Assembly: GCA_900466005.1 (NCBI GenBank)
Contig: UEGQ01000001.1
Coordinates: forward strand, 186,001 to 250,000
Direction of reading: 5' to 3'
Length of the DNA stretch: 64,000 bases
Source of the DNA: Hyphomicrobiales bacterium
Lineage (GTDB): Bacteria; Pseudomonadota; Alphaproteobacteria; Rhizobiales; Rhizobiaceae
The notes under the pieces were generated by a model that worked only from the letters and a program-made list of their open reading frames with translations, did not search any database and was not told the DNA's origin. Both the position numbers and the translations under genes were made by a program. Positions 17,203 to 26,583 of the stretch are shown here, piece by piece; position 1 is the first letter of the stretch, and each line of letters opens with the position of its first letter.

Positions 17203-18117
17203 ATGACTCTCTCGGCCTCTACGTTCGAAACACATCTGCGCGAAATCGCCGTCGAAACGGAACGTCTGCTGTCCTCACTGCTAGAGGAGCAGCCGCTTGC
17301 CGGCGAGGTCGCACGCCCCCTTCACCTGCTTGAGGCAATGCGTCACGCGGTGCTGAACGGTGGAAAGCGCCTCCGGCCTTTCCTGGTGACCGCGAGTGCT
17401 GCGCTCTTCGGCGGTCAGAGCGAGGCGGCGCTACGCGTCGGCGCAGCCCTCGAATGCTTGCACTGTTACTCGCTGGTTCACGACGATCTGCCGGCGATGG
17501 ACGACGACGACATGCGGCGCGGTCTGCCGACCGTGCACATCGCCTTCGATGAAGCGACGGCCATCCTGGCAGGCGACAGTCTCCTCACCTACGCCTTTGA
17601 CATCATCGCGGCACCGGAGACAGCGCTGCCTGATCGCGCAAAAACCGAGCTGGTCCTGGCGCTTGCCCGCGCTGCCGGGTTGGGCGGCATGGCCGGCGGT
17701 CAGGCTCTCGATCTCGCCGCGGAAAGGCAAAGACCAGACGAGGACGGCATCGTCACTCTGCAGGCAATGAAGACGGGCGCACTCCTGCGCTTCGCATGTG
17801 AGGCCGGCGCGATCCTCTCCGGTGCATCCGAGACCGATCGCCGGCAAATCCGTCGCTTCGGCGAAGTGATCGGCCGCGCATTCCAGATCGCCGACGACCT
17901 GCTCGATCTCACCGCCGATGCCGCAACCATGGGCAAGGCGACCGGCAAGGATGCAGCGCGAGGCAAGGCGACACTTGCGAGCCTCAAAGGGCAAGCCTGG
18001 GCGGAGGCGGAACTTGAACGACTGGTGAGCGAAGCCGAAGCCCTACTTGCACCCTATGGAGCCCGCGCCGCCATGCTGATCGAAGCAGCACGCTTCGTGG
18101 CCAACAGGAAGAGCTGA
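17203..18117 (+). CDS. ispA: Farnesyl diphosphate synthase (polyprenyl synthetase)
   Basis: A 304-residue prenyltransferase condensing IPP with DMAPP/GPP to farnesyl diphosphate for quinone, bactoprenol and hopanoid synthesis. First Asp-rich motif: LVHDDLPAMDDDDMRRG. GGKRLRP binds IPP, and GGQALDL follows. The second Asp-rich motif is QIADDLLDLTAD, then GKATGKDAARGKATL. I chose the ATG at 17203 because MTLSASTFETHLREIA fits the family start; the frame is open to 17119. The stop is followed by hisC 1 bp later, so the two are co-transcribed. Together with ispG about 2.6 kb away, it supplies isoprenoids. Confidence 0.93.
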   Translation: MTLSASTFETHLREIAVETERLLSSLLEEQPLAGEVARPLHLLEAMRHAVLNGGKRLRPFLVTASAALFGGQSEAALRVGAALECLHCYSLVHDDLPAMDDDDMRRGLPTVHIAFDEATAILAGDSLLTYAFDIIAAPETALPDRAKTELVLALARAAGLGGMAGGQALDLAAERQRPDEDGIVTLQAMKTGALLRFACEAGAILSGASETDRRQIRRFGEVIGRAFQIADDLLDLTADAATMGKATGKDAARGKATLASLKGQAWAEAELERLVSEAEALLAPYGARAAMLIEAARFVANRKS

Positions 18118-18118
18118 A

Positions 18119-19174
18119 ATGAGCAGATACTGGTCGCCGATCGTCTCGGTACTCGAGCCCTATGTCGCCGGCGAACAGCCGGCCATTCCGAATCTCGTCA
18201 AGCTGAACACCAACGAAAACCCTTACGGTCCCTCGCCGAAAGCTCTGGAGGCAATAAGACACGCGGCGACCGCGGATCTGCGCCGCTATCCCGATCCGAC
18301 CGCCCGTCGGCTTCGTGAGAGCATCGCCCGTCATAACAGCGTGAAGGCCGACGAGGTCTTCGTCGGCAACGGTTCGGACGAGGTACTCGCGTTCGTTTTC
18401 GCTAGTCTGCTGAAACACGATGCGCCGCTGCTTTTCCCGGACATCACCTACAGCTTCTATCCGACCTATGCGAAGCTTTACGGCATCGAGACCCGCATCA
18501 TTCCCGTGCGTGAGCAGTTCGACGTCGTCGTCGAGGATTACGATGTCCCCTGCGGGGCGATCATTTTTCCCAATCCGAATGCCCCGACGGGTATCGGCCT
18601 TCCGCTCCCGGAGATTGAACGCCTCCTCGCAGCCCATCCGAACCAGGTGGTGGTGATCGATGAAGCCTATATCGACTTCGGCGGTGAAAGCGCCGTATCG
18701 CTCGTACCGCGCTTCGAGAACCTCCTGGTCGTTCAGACGTTTTCAAAATCGCGGGCGCTTGCCGGGCTCCGCATCGGCTTTGCGATCGGGCAGCGTCCCC
18801 TGATCGAAGCGCTCGAACGAATGAAAGACAGCTTCAACTCCTATCCGCTGGACACGCTCGCCCAGGCTGCCGCCTGTGCCGCGATCGATGATGTGGCATG
18901 GTTCCAGGAAAGCCGCGGCAAGATGGTGGCTAACCGTGTCATGCTGACAAGACAGCTTGAGGAACGCGGTTTCGAGGTATTACCGTCGCAGGCGAATTTT
19001 GTGTTCGCCCGCCTGCCCGGACGCAAAGGCGCCGAGCTTGCTGCGGGGCTCCGGGAAAGAGCCGTCCTCGTCCGGCACTTCGCCAAGCCGCGCATCGCCG
19101 ATTTCCTGCGGATATCGATCGGCACGGAGGAGGAATGCAGACGCCTGATCGAAGCGATCGACGGCCTCCTCTGA
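18119..19174 (+). CDS. hisC: Histidinol-phosphate aminotransferase
   Basis: A 351-residue fold-type I PLP enzyme transferring the amino group between histidinol phosphate and 2-oxoglutarate. Visible elements: KLNTNENPYGPSPKALEAI at the N-terminus, GNGSDEVLAFVF, FPNPNAPTGIGL, DEAYIDFGG and QTFSKSRALAGLRIGFAIG, in which the Lys forms the PLP Schiff base. Rhizobia carry several hisC paralogues, so this copy may also serve aromatic amino acids. The start is 1 bp after the ispA stop, implying translational coupling. Confidence 0.92.
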   Translation: MSRYWSPIVSVLEPYVAGEQPAIPNLVKLNTNENPYGPSPKALEAIRHAATADLRRYPDPTARRLRESIARHNSVKADEVFVGNGSDEVLAFVFASLLKHDAPLLFPDITYSFYPTYAKLYGIETRIIPVREQFDVVVEDYDVPCGAIIFPNPNAPTGIGLPLPEIERLLAAHPNQVVVIDEAYIDFGGESAVSLVPRFENLLVVQTFSKSRALAGLRIGFAIGQRPLIEALERMKDSFNSYPLDTLAQAAACAAIDDVAWFQESRGKMVANRVMLTRQLEERGFEVLPSQANFVFARLPGRKGAELAAGLRERAVLVRHFAKPRIADFLRISIGTEEECRRLIEAIDGLL

Positions 19175-19259
19175 TCTTCGAGCAACCGTCCCGGATTGCC
19201 TTGCAAGTTTTTTCTGCAATGATCGCCAACCGGTGCGCTATGGCACAAAGGGAGGCGTC

Positions 19260-19900
19260 ATGGATCTCGTCTTGCATCATTGGTCGCAGATTGCGGCCGC
19301 CTACACCATCTATTTCATCGCAGTGGTCAGCCCCGGACCCGCGGTCATGGCGATCATCGCGTCCTCGATCAGCGGCGGTAGAGGACAGGCCTCACGCTTG
19401 CCGCTGGCGTCTTCGCCGGTTCGTTCACATGGGCTGTCGCTGCCGCTCTAGGACTGGCGGCTGTCCTTCAGACCTACGCTGAACTCCTTTACGCCTTGAA
19501 GATCGCCGGCGGCTTCTATCTTCTTTATCTTGGCTACAAGGCTTTGCGCTCCGCCCTGCGAAAAGAGGAAACGCCGAGCACCCGGGCGATGAACAAGCTG
19601 AAGAACTCGAGACAGATATTCCTGCGAGGCTATGCCATACACCTCACGAACCCCAAGGCAATCTTTGCCTGGGTTGCGATCATCTCGCTTGGGCTGCCGG
19701 CGAATGCTCCTGCAAGCGCGGTTGCGATCATTGTCGGCGGCTGCCTGCTGACTGGTCTGACGGTGTTCACCGGCTACGCCTTGCTGTTCTCGACCGAAGG
19801 CGCTCTCAACGCCTACAGGGCGGCACGTCGCTGGATCGACGGCGCCATGGCGGCACTCTTCTGTGTCGCCGGCGTGAGACTGCTGACCGCACGCCTGTGA
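19260..19900 (+). pseudogene. LysE/RhtB amino-acid exporter interrupted by a one-base frameshift
   Basis: The frame from the ATG at 19260 (GGGAGG 5 nt upstream) encodes a normal LysE/RhtB N-terminus (YFIAVVSPGPAVMAIIASSI) for 43 codons up to GGRGQ. It then loses the family sequence. Reading on from that point with one base inserted near 19388-19389 (CAG-GCC read as CAG-GGC-C) restores GLTLAAGVFAGSFTWAVAAA and joins cleanly to the rest (IAGGFYLLYLGYKALRSAL, then HLTNPKAIFAWVAI) through the stop at 19898-19900. Either one G was lost in the strain or it is a sequencing error in the short G run. The joined product would be about 213 residues with six helices, the family norm. Confidence 0.88.
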
Positions 19901-19912
19901 CTGAAAACGAGA

Positions 19913-19943
19913 AAGGCGCCGTCCGATCCGGAAACGGCGCCTT
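19913..19943. terminator. Bidirectional terminator between the LysE gene and the OmpA-family gene
   Basis: AAGGCGCCGT, 11-nt centre, ACGGCGCCTT: a perfect 10-bp stem between convergent genes, 12 bp past the LysE stop and 21 bp from the OmpA-family stop. T-tracts are short on both strands. Confidence 0.75.
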
Positions 19944-19964
19944 GAACGATAAAATGCTCGCCAA

Positions 19965-20630
19965 TCAACCCGCTGTGATCGGCGCGATCTGGATCTCGAC
20001 ACGACGGTTTTGGGCGCGGCCATCGGGCGTCGCGTTCGTGGCGATCGGTTGGCTCGGGCCGAAGCCCAACGCCGACACACGACGCGGGTCGATCCCTTGC
20101 GAGTTCAGGTAACTCGCAACCGACATGGCACGACGTTCGGACAGTGCCTGATTGTGGGCAAGGCTGCCGGTCGAATCGGTATGGCCGTTGACGTCGATCA
20201 GCGTACGGTCGAACTTGCGCAGCACGATCGCGACCGAATTGAGCGTCGGGTAGAACTGCGGCATCACCGCGTCCTGATCCGTCGCAAACGTGATGTTCGA
20301 CGGCATGTTCAGGATGATCCGGTCACCCATGCGGGTCACCGAAATGCCGGTCCCCTGAAGCTGCGCCCGAAGCTCGGCTTCCTGGCGATCCATATAGTTG
20401 CCGATCGCGCCACCCGCGAGGGCGCCGATGCCCGCGCCGATCAGCGCTGCGTTACGGCCTTCGCGACCACCGCCGCCGATGGCAAGGCCGCCGAGAGCAC
20501 CGGCCGCGGCACCCAGCATCGCACCGCCGGCGGTGTTCGACATCTTCTGTTCGCCGGTGTACGGATCAGTGGTGGTGCAGGCGGAAAGATAGGTCGTCGC
20601 GAGGGCCAGAACGGCAATTTTCTTGAGCAT
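19965..20630 (-). CDS. OmpA-family lipoprotein with glycine-zipper segment
   Basis: A 221-residue outer-membrane lipoprotein. The signal peptide MLKKIAVLALATTYLSAC carries the lipobox LSAC. A glycine-zipper segment follows (GGAMLGAAAGALGGLAIGGG, then NAALIGAGIGALAGGAIGNY). The C-terminal OmpA/MotB peptidoglycan-binding domain (about 110-221) has NITFATDQDAVMPQ, IDVNGHTDSTGS, NQALSERRAMSVASYL and GRAQNRRVEI. It resembles YiaD-type proteins that tether the outer membrane to peptidoglycan. I chose the ATG at 20630; the frame continues upstream to a GTG at 20642. It lies 81 bp downstream of ispG on the same strand. Confidence 0.92.
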   Translation of the reverse strand: MLKKIAVLALATTYLSACTTTDPYTGEQKMSNTAGGAMLGAAAGALGGLAIGGGGREGRNAALIGAGIGALAGGAIGNYMDRQEAELRAQLQGTGISVTRMGDRIILNMPSNITFATDQDAVMPQFYPTLNSVAIVLRKFDRTLIDVNGHTDSTGSLAHNQALSERRAMSVASYLNSQGIDPRRVSALGFGPSQPIATNATPDGRAQNRRVEIQIAPITAG

Positions 20631-20711
20631 CGTCGGAATCACTCCAAAGGTTTCCTAAAAGGCCTCAACAGATCAATTGCGGCAATATGACGTTGCAACC
20701 CTGTGCGGGGC

Positions 20712-21962
20712 TCACTCCGCCGCGTTTTTGTGCCCATAACGCTTCTCGATATAGTCGATCACCAGCGCCTCGAAGTCGGCAGCGATGTTGGGACCGCGAA
20801 GCGTCATGGCCTTCTGCCCGTCGATGAAGATGGGGGCGGCCGGGCTTTCGCCGGTGCCGGGTAGCGAAATGCCGATATCGGCGTGCTTGCTCTCGCCCGG
20901 CCCGTTGACGATGCAACCCATGACGGCGACGTTCAGTCCCTCGACGCCCGGATATTTCTCCCGCCAGACTGGCATGTTCTTGCGAATATCCTCCTGGATA
21001 CGCTGCGCGAGCTCCTGGAAGACAGTGGAGGTTGTTCGCCCGCAACCGGGGCAGGCGGCAACGACCGGAACGAACTGCCGGAACCCCATCACCTGCAGAA
21101 GCTCCTGTGCCACCTGAACCTCGCGGGTGCGGTCGCCGTTCGGCTCCGGCGTCAACGAGACACGGATCGTGTCGCCGATCCCCTGCTGCAGCACATAGCC
21201 CATGGCTGCCGACGAGGCGACGATGCCCTTGGAACCCATGCCCGCCTCGGTAAGGCCGAGATGCAGCGCATGATCCGAGCGCGCGGCGAGCATCGAATAG
21301 ACGGCAATCAGATCCTGCACCTGGCTGACCTTCGCCGAGAGAATGATGCGGTTGCGCGGCAGGCCGATCTCTTCGGCAAGTTCGGCCGAAAGCAGCGCCG
21401 ACTGTACGATCGCCTCGCGCGTCACCTGCCGGGCGGAAAGCGGAAATCCGTTCGCTTGGTTCTCGTCCATCAGCCGGGTCAGCAGTTCCTGGTCGAGCGA
21501 TCCCCAATTGACACCGATGCGGACCGGCTTGTCATAGCGGATCGCCATCTCGACGATCTCGGAAAACTGCTTGTCCTTCTTGTCCTTGAACCCGACATTG
21601 CCCGGATTGATGCGATACTTGGCGAGCGCCTCCGCACAGGCGGGATGATCGGCAAGCAGCTTGTGCCCGATGTAGTGGAAATCGCCGACCAGCGGCACGT
21701 CCAGGCCGATCCGTAACAGCCGCTCGCGGATTCTCGGCACGGCTGCCGCACTTTCGTCGCGGTCGACAGTGATGCGGACGATTTCGGATCCGGCACGAAA
21801 GAGGGCCGCCACCTGGGCGACCGTCGCATCGACATCGGCCGTGTCCGTGTTGGTCATGGATTGAACGACAACCGGCGCACCACCACCGACAATCACTCCG
21901 CCGACATCCACGGCGACGGAGGCGCGACGCGGTTTGGGATCAAATTCTTCTGCCGAGGCCAT
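20712..21962 (-). CDS. ispG: 4-hydroxy-3-methylbut-2-en-1-yl diphosphate synthase (IspG/GcpE)
   Basis: A 416-residue [4Fe-4S] enzyme converting MEcPP to HMBPP in the non-mevalonate isoprenoid pathway. The N-terminal TIM barrel has [31 protein letters not shown] and [13 protein letters not shown]. The C-terminal cluster domain has [11 protein letters not shown] (two Cys) and [11 protein letters not shown] (third Cys and the Glu ligand), then [11 protein letters not shown]. Length is usual for the alphaproteobacterial form with its inserted LL region. The OmpA-family gene follows on the same strand. It makes a functional pair with ispA nearby. Confidence 0.96.
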   Translation of the reverse strand: MASAEEFDPKPRRASVAVDVGGVIVGGGAPVVVQSMTNTDTADVDATVAQVAALFRAGSEIVRITVDRDESAAAVPRIRERLLRIGLDVPLVGDFHYIGHKLLADHPACAEALAKYRINPGNVGFKDKKDKQFSEIVEMAIRYDKPVRIGVNWGSLDQELLTRLMDENQANGFPLSARQVTREAIVQSALLSAELAEEIGLPRNRIILSAKVSQVQDLIAVYSMLAARSDHALHLGLTEAGMGSKGIVASSAAMGYVLQQGIGDTIRVSLTPEPNGDRTREVQVAQELLQVMGFRQFVPVVAACPGCGRTTSTVFQELAQRIQEDIRKNMPVWREKYPGVEGLNVAVMGCIVNGPGESKHADIGISLPGTGESPAAPIFIDGQKAMTLRGPNIAADFEALVIDYIEKRYGHKNAAE

Positions 21963-22179
21963 TACCTGCTCGCAATCTGCGGGAAATCCTGTGTTTCAGG
22001 TGGATCAAACATGGCTTCTTGTCAACTCTGCGGCCGTTCCCGCACCATGGCGAGCGGTCCGACCACCGATCGGGTTGCAAGAGCCACATGTCCTGCGCTC
22101 TGTCATCCGTCGTTGACGCTTTGGCATTTGCCGATACTTTGTCAAAGCCCTTTTTCTTCCGGCCTCGAGGAGGACCGAC

Positions 22180-22641
22180 GTGACGCTGACCGTGAATGGA
22201 ACAGACCATACACTCGAGGCAGAGGCAGACATGCCGCTCCTCTGGGCACTCCGCGACATCCTTGACGTCAAGGGCCCGAAATTCGGCTGCGGCGCGGGTC
22301 TGTGTGGTGCCTGTACGGTGATAGTCGGCGGAGAGGCGGTCCGCTCCTGTCAGATTGCCATAGGCGACGTCGATAAACCGGTCTTGACGATCGAGGGACT
22401 TTCCGGCGACGAGCTTCATCCAGTTCAGCAGGCCTGGATCGAGGAACAGGTCGCTCAATGCGGCTATTGCCAAGCCGGCCAGATCATGAACGCGGTGGCG
22501 CTGCTCCAGTCCGATCCTGCGCCCAGCGATGACGAGATCGATGCGGCGATGGCCGGTAATCTCTGTCGCTGTGGCACCTATCCACGCATCAAGGCGGCCA
22601 TTCACAAGGCCGCGGCAAAGCTGGCGGGAGCACGGCCATGA
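22180..22641 (+). CDS. iorA: Small [2Fe-2S] subunit of an isoquinoline-1-oxidoreductase-type molybdenum hydroxylase
   Basis: A 153-residue two-cluster ferredoxin subunit. The plant-type cluster ligands are [12 protein letters not shown] plus a later Cys (VRSCQ). The second cluster lies in [11 protein letters not shown] and [11 protein letters not shown]. It passes electrons from the molybdenum subunit to an acceptor. The start is a GTG at 22180 with a strong GAGGAGG 7 nt upstream. The stop overlaps the iorB start (ATGA). No FAD subunit gene is adjacent, as in the two-subunit IorAB class. The iorA symbol reflects family, not a proven isoquinoline substrate. Confidence 0.9.
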   Translation: MTLTVNGTDHTLEAEADMPLLWALRDILDVKGPKFGCGAGLCGACTVIVGGEAVRSCQIAIGDVDKPVLTIEGLSGDELHPVQQAWIEEQVAQCGYCQAGQIMNAVALLQSDPAPSDDEIDAAMAGNLCRCGTYPRIKAAIHKAAAKLAGARP

Positions 22642-24914
22642 GCAGAATCGGCAAGATCACTCGCCGCACATTGCTCGTCGGCGCTGCCGCCGTCGCAGGT
22701 GGCGTGGCATTCGGCTACTATCAGTACAGGAAACCCTATCCGAATCCGCTCCGCGATGGACTTGAGAAGGGCGAGGTTGCCTTCAACCCTTACGTCAAGA
22801 TCGGCACCGACAATCGGATTTCGATCATCGCGCCACGTGCCGAGATGGGCCAGGGAGTGTATACGACGCTGGCAGCACTCGTCGCGGAGGAATTGGACGT
22901 CACTCTGGAGCGGGTCGCGATCGAACACGGGCCGGCGTCTCCGGCTTATTTCAACGAAGCGGCATTTCGCGACGGTGTGCCATTCCCACAATTCGACGAC
23001 GGGTTTCTCGCGGAAAGTCTGCGCGACGTCATGGGGGCGGTCGCCAAATTCGGCGGCTTGCAGTTCACCGGAGCGTCGACCTCCATGGCCGACGGCTTCG
23101 AGAAGATGCGCCTCGCAGGGGCAACTGCGCGTGAAATGCTGAAGACTGCAGCTGCGGCAAGACTGGGTGTGCCGCGCGACAGGTTGACGACTGCCGGGGG
23201 CTTCGTGTCTGAACCCGAATCCGGCAAGCGCCTGCCTTACGGCGCGGTTGCACTCGACGCCGCGACGCTTGATCCACCCTCCGAGGTCGTGCTCCGTGAC
23301 CGGTCGCTGTGGAAGATCCTCGGCAAGCCGCAGCCGCGCCAGGACATGGTGCGCAAGGTCACCGGTGCCCCGATCTTCGGGATCGATGTAAGCCTGCCCG
23401 GCATGCTCTACGGAACCGTGCGCATGAATCCCAAATCGGGCGGACGACTGAAGCGGTTCGACGCCACGGCCGCGATGGCCATGCCGGGCGTGCAGAAAGT
23501 CATTGAGATCGACAGTCCCTATGGCCATGGGGTCGGGGTGATCGCGGACAATACGTGGCGGGCGTTCAAGGCCGCCGAAGCTGTCGAGATCGAATGGGCG
23601 AGCGGACCCGGCCCTAAGAGTTCCGCGGACGTCGACGCGGCGCTGGAGGCTGCGCTGAACGGCACTGGCTCGTTCTCTCTGAGGACGATCGGGGACCCCG
23701 ACGTCGTTTTTGCCGATGCCTCGCCCGAAAGAGTATTGGAGGCCGCCTATAAGGTCCCGTTCCTCTCCCACGCGGCCATGGAGCCGATGAACGCGACCGC
23801 CCATATCCGGGACGGACTTGTCGACATATGGGCGCCGAACCAGAGCCCCTCCCTGGTGAAGATCGCCGCAAGCCGGGTGACCGGGGCACCAGAAGCCCGC
23901 ATCGCGGTTCACACGACGTTTCTCGGCGGCGGCTTCGGCCGGCGCATCGAACCGGATTTCTCAGACTATGCGCTCCGTCTGGCTAAGGAAGCGGACGGCC
24001 GGCCGCTCAAGGTTACCTGGACTCGCGAAGAAGACATAAGCCACGGGCCCTATAGGCCGGCGGCCATGGGGCGCTATAAGGCCGTTCTTGATGACGACGG
24101 CGTCCCGAAGGCACTGGTCGGGTCGATTGCCGCTCCATCGGTTGTCGCCAGCGCGCTCGGACGCTATTTCCCGGTTCTCCCCACCGGCGGACCGGACAGT
24201 ACTCTCGTCGACGGAGCTTACAACCAGCCCTATGGCATCGCGAACTACCGCGTGGACGGCATGAAGGTCGACATTGCCGTCCCGGTTGGTTTCTGGCGAT
24301 CGGTCGGGTTTTCCTACAACACCTTCATGCATGAGAGCTTCGTCGACGAGATCGCCCATGCCGGCGGCACCGATCCGCTCGGATTGCGGCGCAAACTCAT
24401 GCGGGATTATCCAGTCGCCCTGGCTGTCCTCGAAAAAGTGGCGTCGATGTCCGGCTGGGGCACAACACCGGAACCCGGCAAGGCGCGCGGCCTTGCCTTC
24501 GCCCTCTCCTTCGGCACCTGGGTCGCTCAGGTGGTCGAGGTTGCCGAGACCGCCGGCGGCATCCGGATCGAACGGGTGTTGTGCGCGGCGGATCCCGGGA
24601 TCGTACTCGATCCCTTGAATTTCAAGGCGCAGATGATGTCGGGCATCATCTTCGGTTTGTCGGCGGCAGTCGGACAGCAGATCACCTTCGCAGACGGAAT
24701 GGTCGAGCAGTCGAACTTTCACGACTACGATTCCATGCGCATCAATCAATGTCCGGTCATCGAGGTGGAATTGCTCGAGAATGCACCTCGACTGGGTGGT
24801 GCCGGCGAGCCAGGTACGCCGCCGGCGATGCCGGCGCTCGGCAACGCGATTTTCGCGCTGACCGGCAAGCGCCTCCGACGCCTGCCGTTTTCCGAAGACG
24901 TGACATTTGCCTGA
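22638..24914 (+). CDS. iorB: Large molybdopterin-binding subunit of an isoquinoline-1-oxidoreductase-type dehydrogenase
   Basis: A 758-residue molybdenum-cofactor subunit of the xanthine oxidase family, with two tandem MoCo-binding halves. Visible: [20 protein letters not shown] (a hydroxylase-type Q-loop), [12 protein letters not shown] and [19 protein letters not shown] near the C-terminus, where the conserved Glu base sits in GAGEPG. The N-terminus ([20 protein letters not shown]) is a twin-arginine-like signal, so the complex is probably exported folded with the small subunit hitchhiking, as known for IorB-type enzymes. Forms an operon with iorA, start overlapping its stop. No cytochrome c or XdhC-type maturation gene is nearby. 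The substrate (aldehyde or N-heterocycle) is unknown. Confidence 0.9.
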   Translation: MSRIGKITRRTLLVGAAAVAGGVAFGYYQYRKPYPNPLRDGLEKGEVAFNPYVKIGTDNRISIIAPRAEMGQGVYTTLAALVAEELDVTLERVAIEHGPASPAYFNEAAFRDGVPFPQFDDGFLAESLRDVMGAVAKFGGLQFTGASTSMADGFEKMRLAGATAREMLKTAAAARLGVPRDRLTTAGGFVSEPESGKRLPYGAVALDAATLDPPSEVVLRDRSLWKILGKPQPRQDMVRKVTGAPIFGIDVSLPGMLYGTVRMNPKSGGRLKRFDATAAMAMPGVQKVIEIDSPYGHGVGVIADNTWRAFKAAEAVEIEWASGPGPKSSADVDAALEAALNGTGSFSLRTIGDPDVVFADASPERVLEAAYKVPFLSHAAMEPMNATAHIRDGLVDIWAPNQSPSLVKIAASRVTGAPEARIAVHTTFLGGGFGRRIEPDFSDYALRLAKEADGRPLKVTWTREEDISHGPYRPAAMGRYKAVLDDDGVPKALVGSIAAPSVVASALGRYFPVLPTGGPDSTLVDGAYNQPYGIANYRVDGMKVDIAVPVGFWRSVGFSYNTFMHESFVDEIAHAGGTDPLGLRRKLMRDYPVALAVLEKVASMSGWGTTPEPGKARGLAFALSFGTWVAQVVEVAETAGGIRIERVLCAADPGIVLDPLNFKAQMMSGIIFGLSAAVGQQITFADGMVEQSNFHDYDSMRINQCPVIEVELLENAPRLGGAGEPGTPPAMPALGNAIFALTGKRLRRLPFSEDVTFA

Positions 24915-24924
24915 ACAGCGCTGC

Positions 24925-26118
24925 TCAGCCGCCGCTCGCGCGGTCGGCGTGACGGGCCAGGCCTGAAAGTGCGAAGACGACGACATTCAGGAACGAGACG
25001 GCGACGAATACCGCCGAGAGCGAGGTATACTCCGCGACAAAGCCGATTATTGACGGCGCAAAGAGAATCCCCGAGTAGCCGAGAGTGGTCACCACCGACA
25101 ACCCAATCCCCGGAGCAAGTCCCGGAATATTGCCGCCCGCGGAAAACGCGATCGGCACCATGTTCGAAATACCGACACCGGCAATGGCGAAGCCCATCAA
25201 CGCGACGGTCAGGTTGGGTGCGAGACCCGCGGTTACCAACCCGATGAAGGATGCCGCGGTGCAGAGGCGCAAGGTGCGGACGGCCCCCAGGCGATCCCGC
25301 ACCAGATCGCCGGCAAAACGCATCCCGGCCATCGCGAGCGAGAAGGCAGCGAATGCGAAGCCGGAGAAGGAGACCGACGCACCGAGCTCCGTGCGCAGGT
25401 AGAGAGCGCCCCAGTCGAGCGTCGCGCCTTCCGGTATCATCGAAAAGAGCGCGACGAGCCCGACCAGCCACGGCAGCGGCGTCAAGGGCAACCGGGCCTT
25501 CGCCCGCTGCTCCGAGGCGTGCGGCCGGTCAGCGAGAATGTTCGGCCGGGCGATCAGGAACAACGCCAGCGCCACAGTCGCCGCGAGAACGGAGTGTGCG
25601 AGATCGCCAACCAAAGCGATCAGATATCCTCCTAGCGCCGAGCCGACCAGCCCGCCGAGGCTCCAGAATGCATGACAAGACGACATAATCGAACGCCGCA
25701 TCGTCCGCTCGACCTCTACCGCGTTTGCATTCATCGCAACGTCCATCGCGCCGGTCAGACCGCCGAACAGAAAGATCGCAGCGACACCGGTCCAGATGTC
25801 GCCGACGAGAGATATGCCCACGATGGTCGGAACGAACAGAATGGTTGCGACCTGGACCACCTGCCGCGACCCGAAGCGGGCAATCTGAAACCCGGCGATC
25901 GGCATCATCAGCAGAGAGCCGACGCCGAAGACGAAGAGCATCACACCGAGGCCGCCCTCGGAAAGACCGAGAGCGCCCGCAAAGAGCGGGATCTTGGGTG
26001 CCCAAGACCCCATCATCAGTCCGTTTAGGAAAAAGAGCAGGGACACAGCCCAGCGCGTGGCCGGGAAAAAGGAGGGCGCTGCGGCTCCAATTACCGTCTC
26101 ACATCGGGTTTCGGTCAT
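24925..26118 (-). CDS. MFS transporter (YbjJ/sugar-type)
   Basis: A 397-residue major-facilitator protein with about 12 membrane helices. The N-terminal half includes LFFLNGLMMGSWAPKIPLF and the inter-helix MFS loop FGSRQVVQV. The second half is shorter, ending in SFLNVVVFALSG. The fold and the motif GSWAPKIP resemble YbjJ/YPO1221 inner-membrane MFS proteins. The substrate is unknown. I chose the ATG at 26118 with GGAGG 5 nt upstream. Convergent with iorB, 10 bp apart. Upstream lie two LacI-type palindromes, suggesting control by a LacI-family regulator that is not in this window. Confidence 0.87.
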   Translation of the reverse strand: MTETRCETVIGAAAPSFFPATRWAVSLLFFLNGLMMGSWAPKIPLFAGALGLSEGGLGVMLFVFGVGSLLMMPIAGFQIARFGSRQVVQVATILFVPTIVGISLVGDIWTGVAAIFLFGGLTGAMDVAMNANAVEVERTMRRSIMSSCHAFWSLGGLVGSALGGYLIALVGDLAHSVLAATVALALFLIARPNILADRPHASEQRAKARLPLTPLPWLVGLVALFSMIPEGATLDWGALYLRTELGASVSFSGFAFAAFSLAMAGMRFAGDLVRDRLGAVRTLRLCTAASFIGLVTAGLAPNLTVALMGFAIAGVGISNMVPIAFSAGGNIPGLAPGIGLSVVTTLGYSGILFAPSIIGFVAEYTSLSAVFVAVSFLNVVVFALSGLARHADRASGG

Positions 26119-26130
26119 GATTTCCTCCAC

Positions 26131-26144
26131 TGCAAGCGCTTGCA
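26131..26144. promoter_or_regulatory. LacI/PurR-type palindromic operator candidate
   Basis: TGCAAGCGCTTGCA is a perfect 14-bp palindrome with the CG centre typical of LacI-family operators. It lies 13 bp upstream of the MFS transporter ATG, so a bound repressor would block transcription or initiation. Confidence 0.6.
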
Positions 26145-26149
26145 ATCTA

Positions 26150-26165
26150 TTTAAATCGATTGAAT
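26150..26165. promoter_or_regulatory. Second LacI-type operator-like site
   Basis: TTTAAATCGATTGAAT is a near-palindrome centred on CG, with the AANCGNTT core favoured by LacI-family proteins. Its centre is 20 bp from that of the perfect palindrome at 26131-26144, close to two helical turns. Confidence 0.4.
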
Positions 26166-26310
26166 TCGCAAGCGATGTGCCCCCACATCGACGCTCACAT
26201 TTTGTTTCCTGCGGAAACTTCGATGGACGGCAAGTGCCCGCACGGTGGGTGCAGGCGCTCATCGCGATGCGTACGACTCACGCAAATCTTTGTTGCATGC
26301 GGATCAACCA

Positions 26311-26322
26311 TCGTATATACGA
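26311..26322. promoter_or_regulatory. Palindrome upstream of the DUF2892-RND operon
   Basis: TCGTATATACGA is a perfect 12-bp palindrome ending 35 bp before the ATG at 26358, in the AT-rich part of the 239-bp gap between the MFS transporter and the efflux operon. Its place fits an operator overlapping the promoter. The regulator is unknown, and no ArsR or TetR gene adjoins it. Confidence 0.45.
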
Positions 26323-26357
26323 ATATTTGTAGATAAAAGTCTCACGGAGGTTTCCTA

Positions 26358-26558
26358 ATGTCTCTCGATCGTGCCGTGCTCGCCTTCGCCGGCGTGATGG
26401 TTCTCCTGTCCGTCGTCCTGACGGTTTACGTCCATCCGCTTTTCGTCTGGTTTACCGTCTTCATCGGCGTCAATATGTTCCAATCCGCATTCACCGGCTT
26501 CTGCCCCGCCGCCATGATCTTCAAAAAGCTCGGCTTCCGTCCGGGAACGGCTTTCTGA
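26358..26558 (+). CDS. DUF2892 (YgaP-type) small membrane protein
   Basis: A 66-residue protein with two hydrophobic helices (AVLAFAGVMVLLSVVLTVYV and FVWFTVFIGVNMFQSAFTGF), ending FCPAAMIFKKLGFRPGTAF. The FTGFCPAA segment is the signature of the DUF2892/inner-membrane YgaP-like family, often found with rhodanese, ArsR or sulfur-related genes. GGAGG lies 7 nt before the ATG. It is the first gene of a three-gene run with HlyD (25 bp on) and the RND pump, so its product probably works with that efflux system or shares its inducer. Confidence 0.86.
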   Translation: MSLDRAVLAFAGVMVLLSVVLTVYVHPLFVWFTVFIGVNMFQSAFTGFCPAAMIFKKLGFRPGTAF

Positions 26559-26583
26559 CGCAGTCCTGAAAAGGAAAAGCAAA

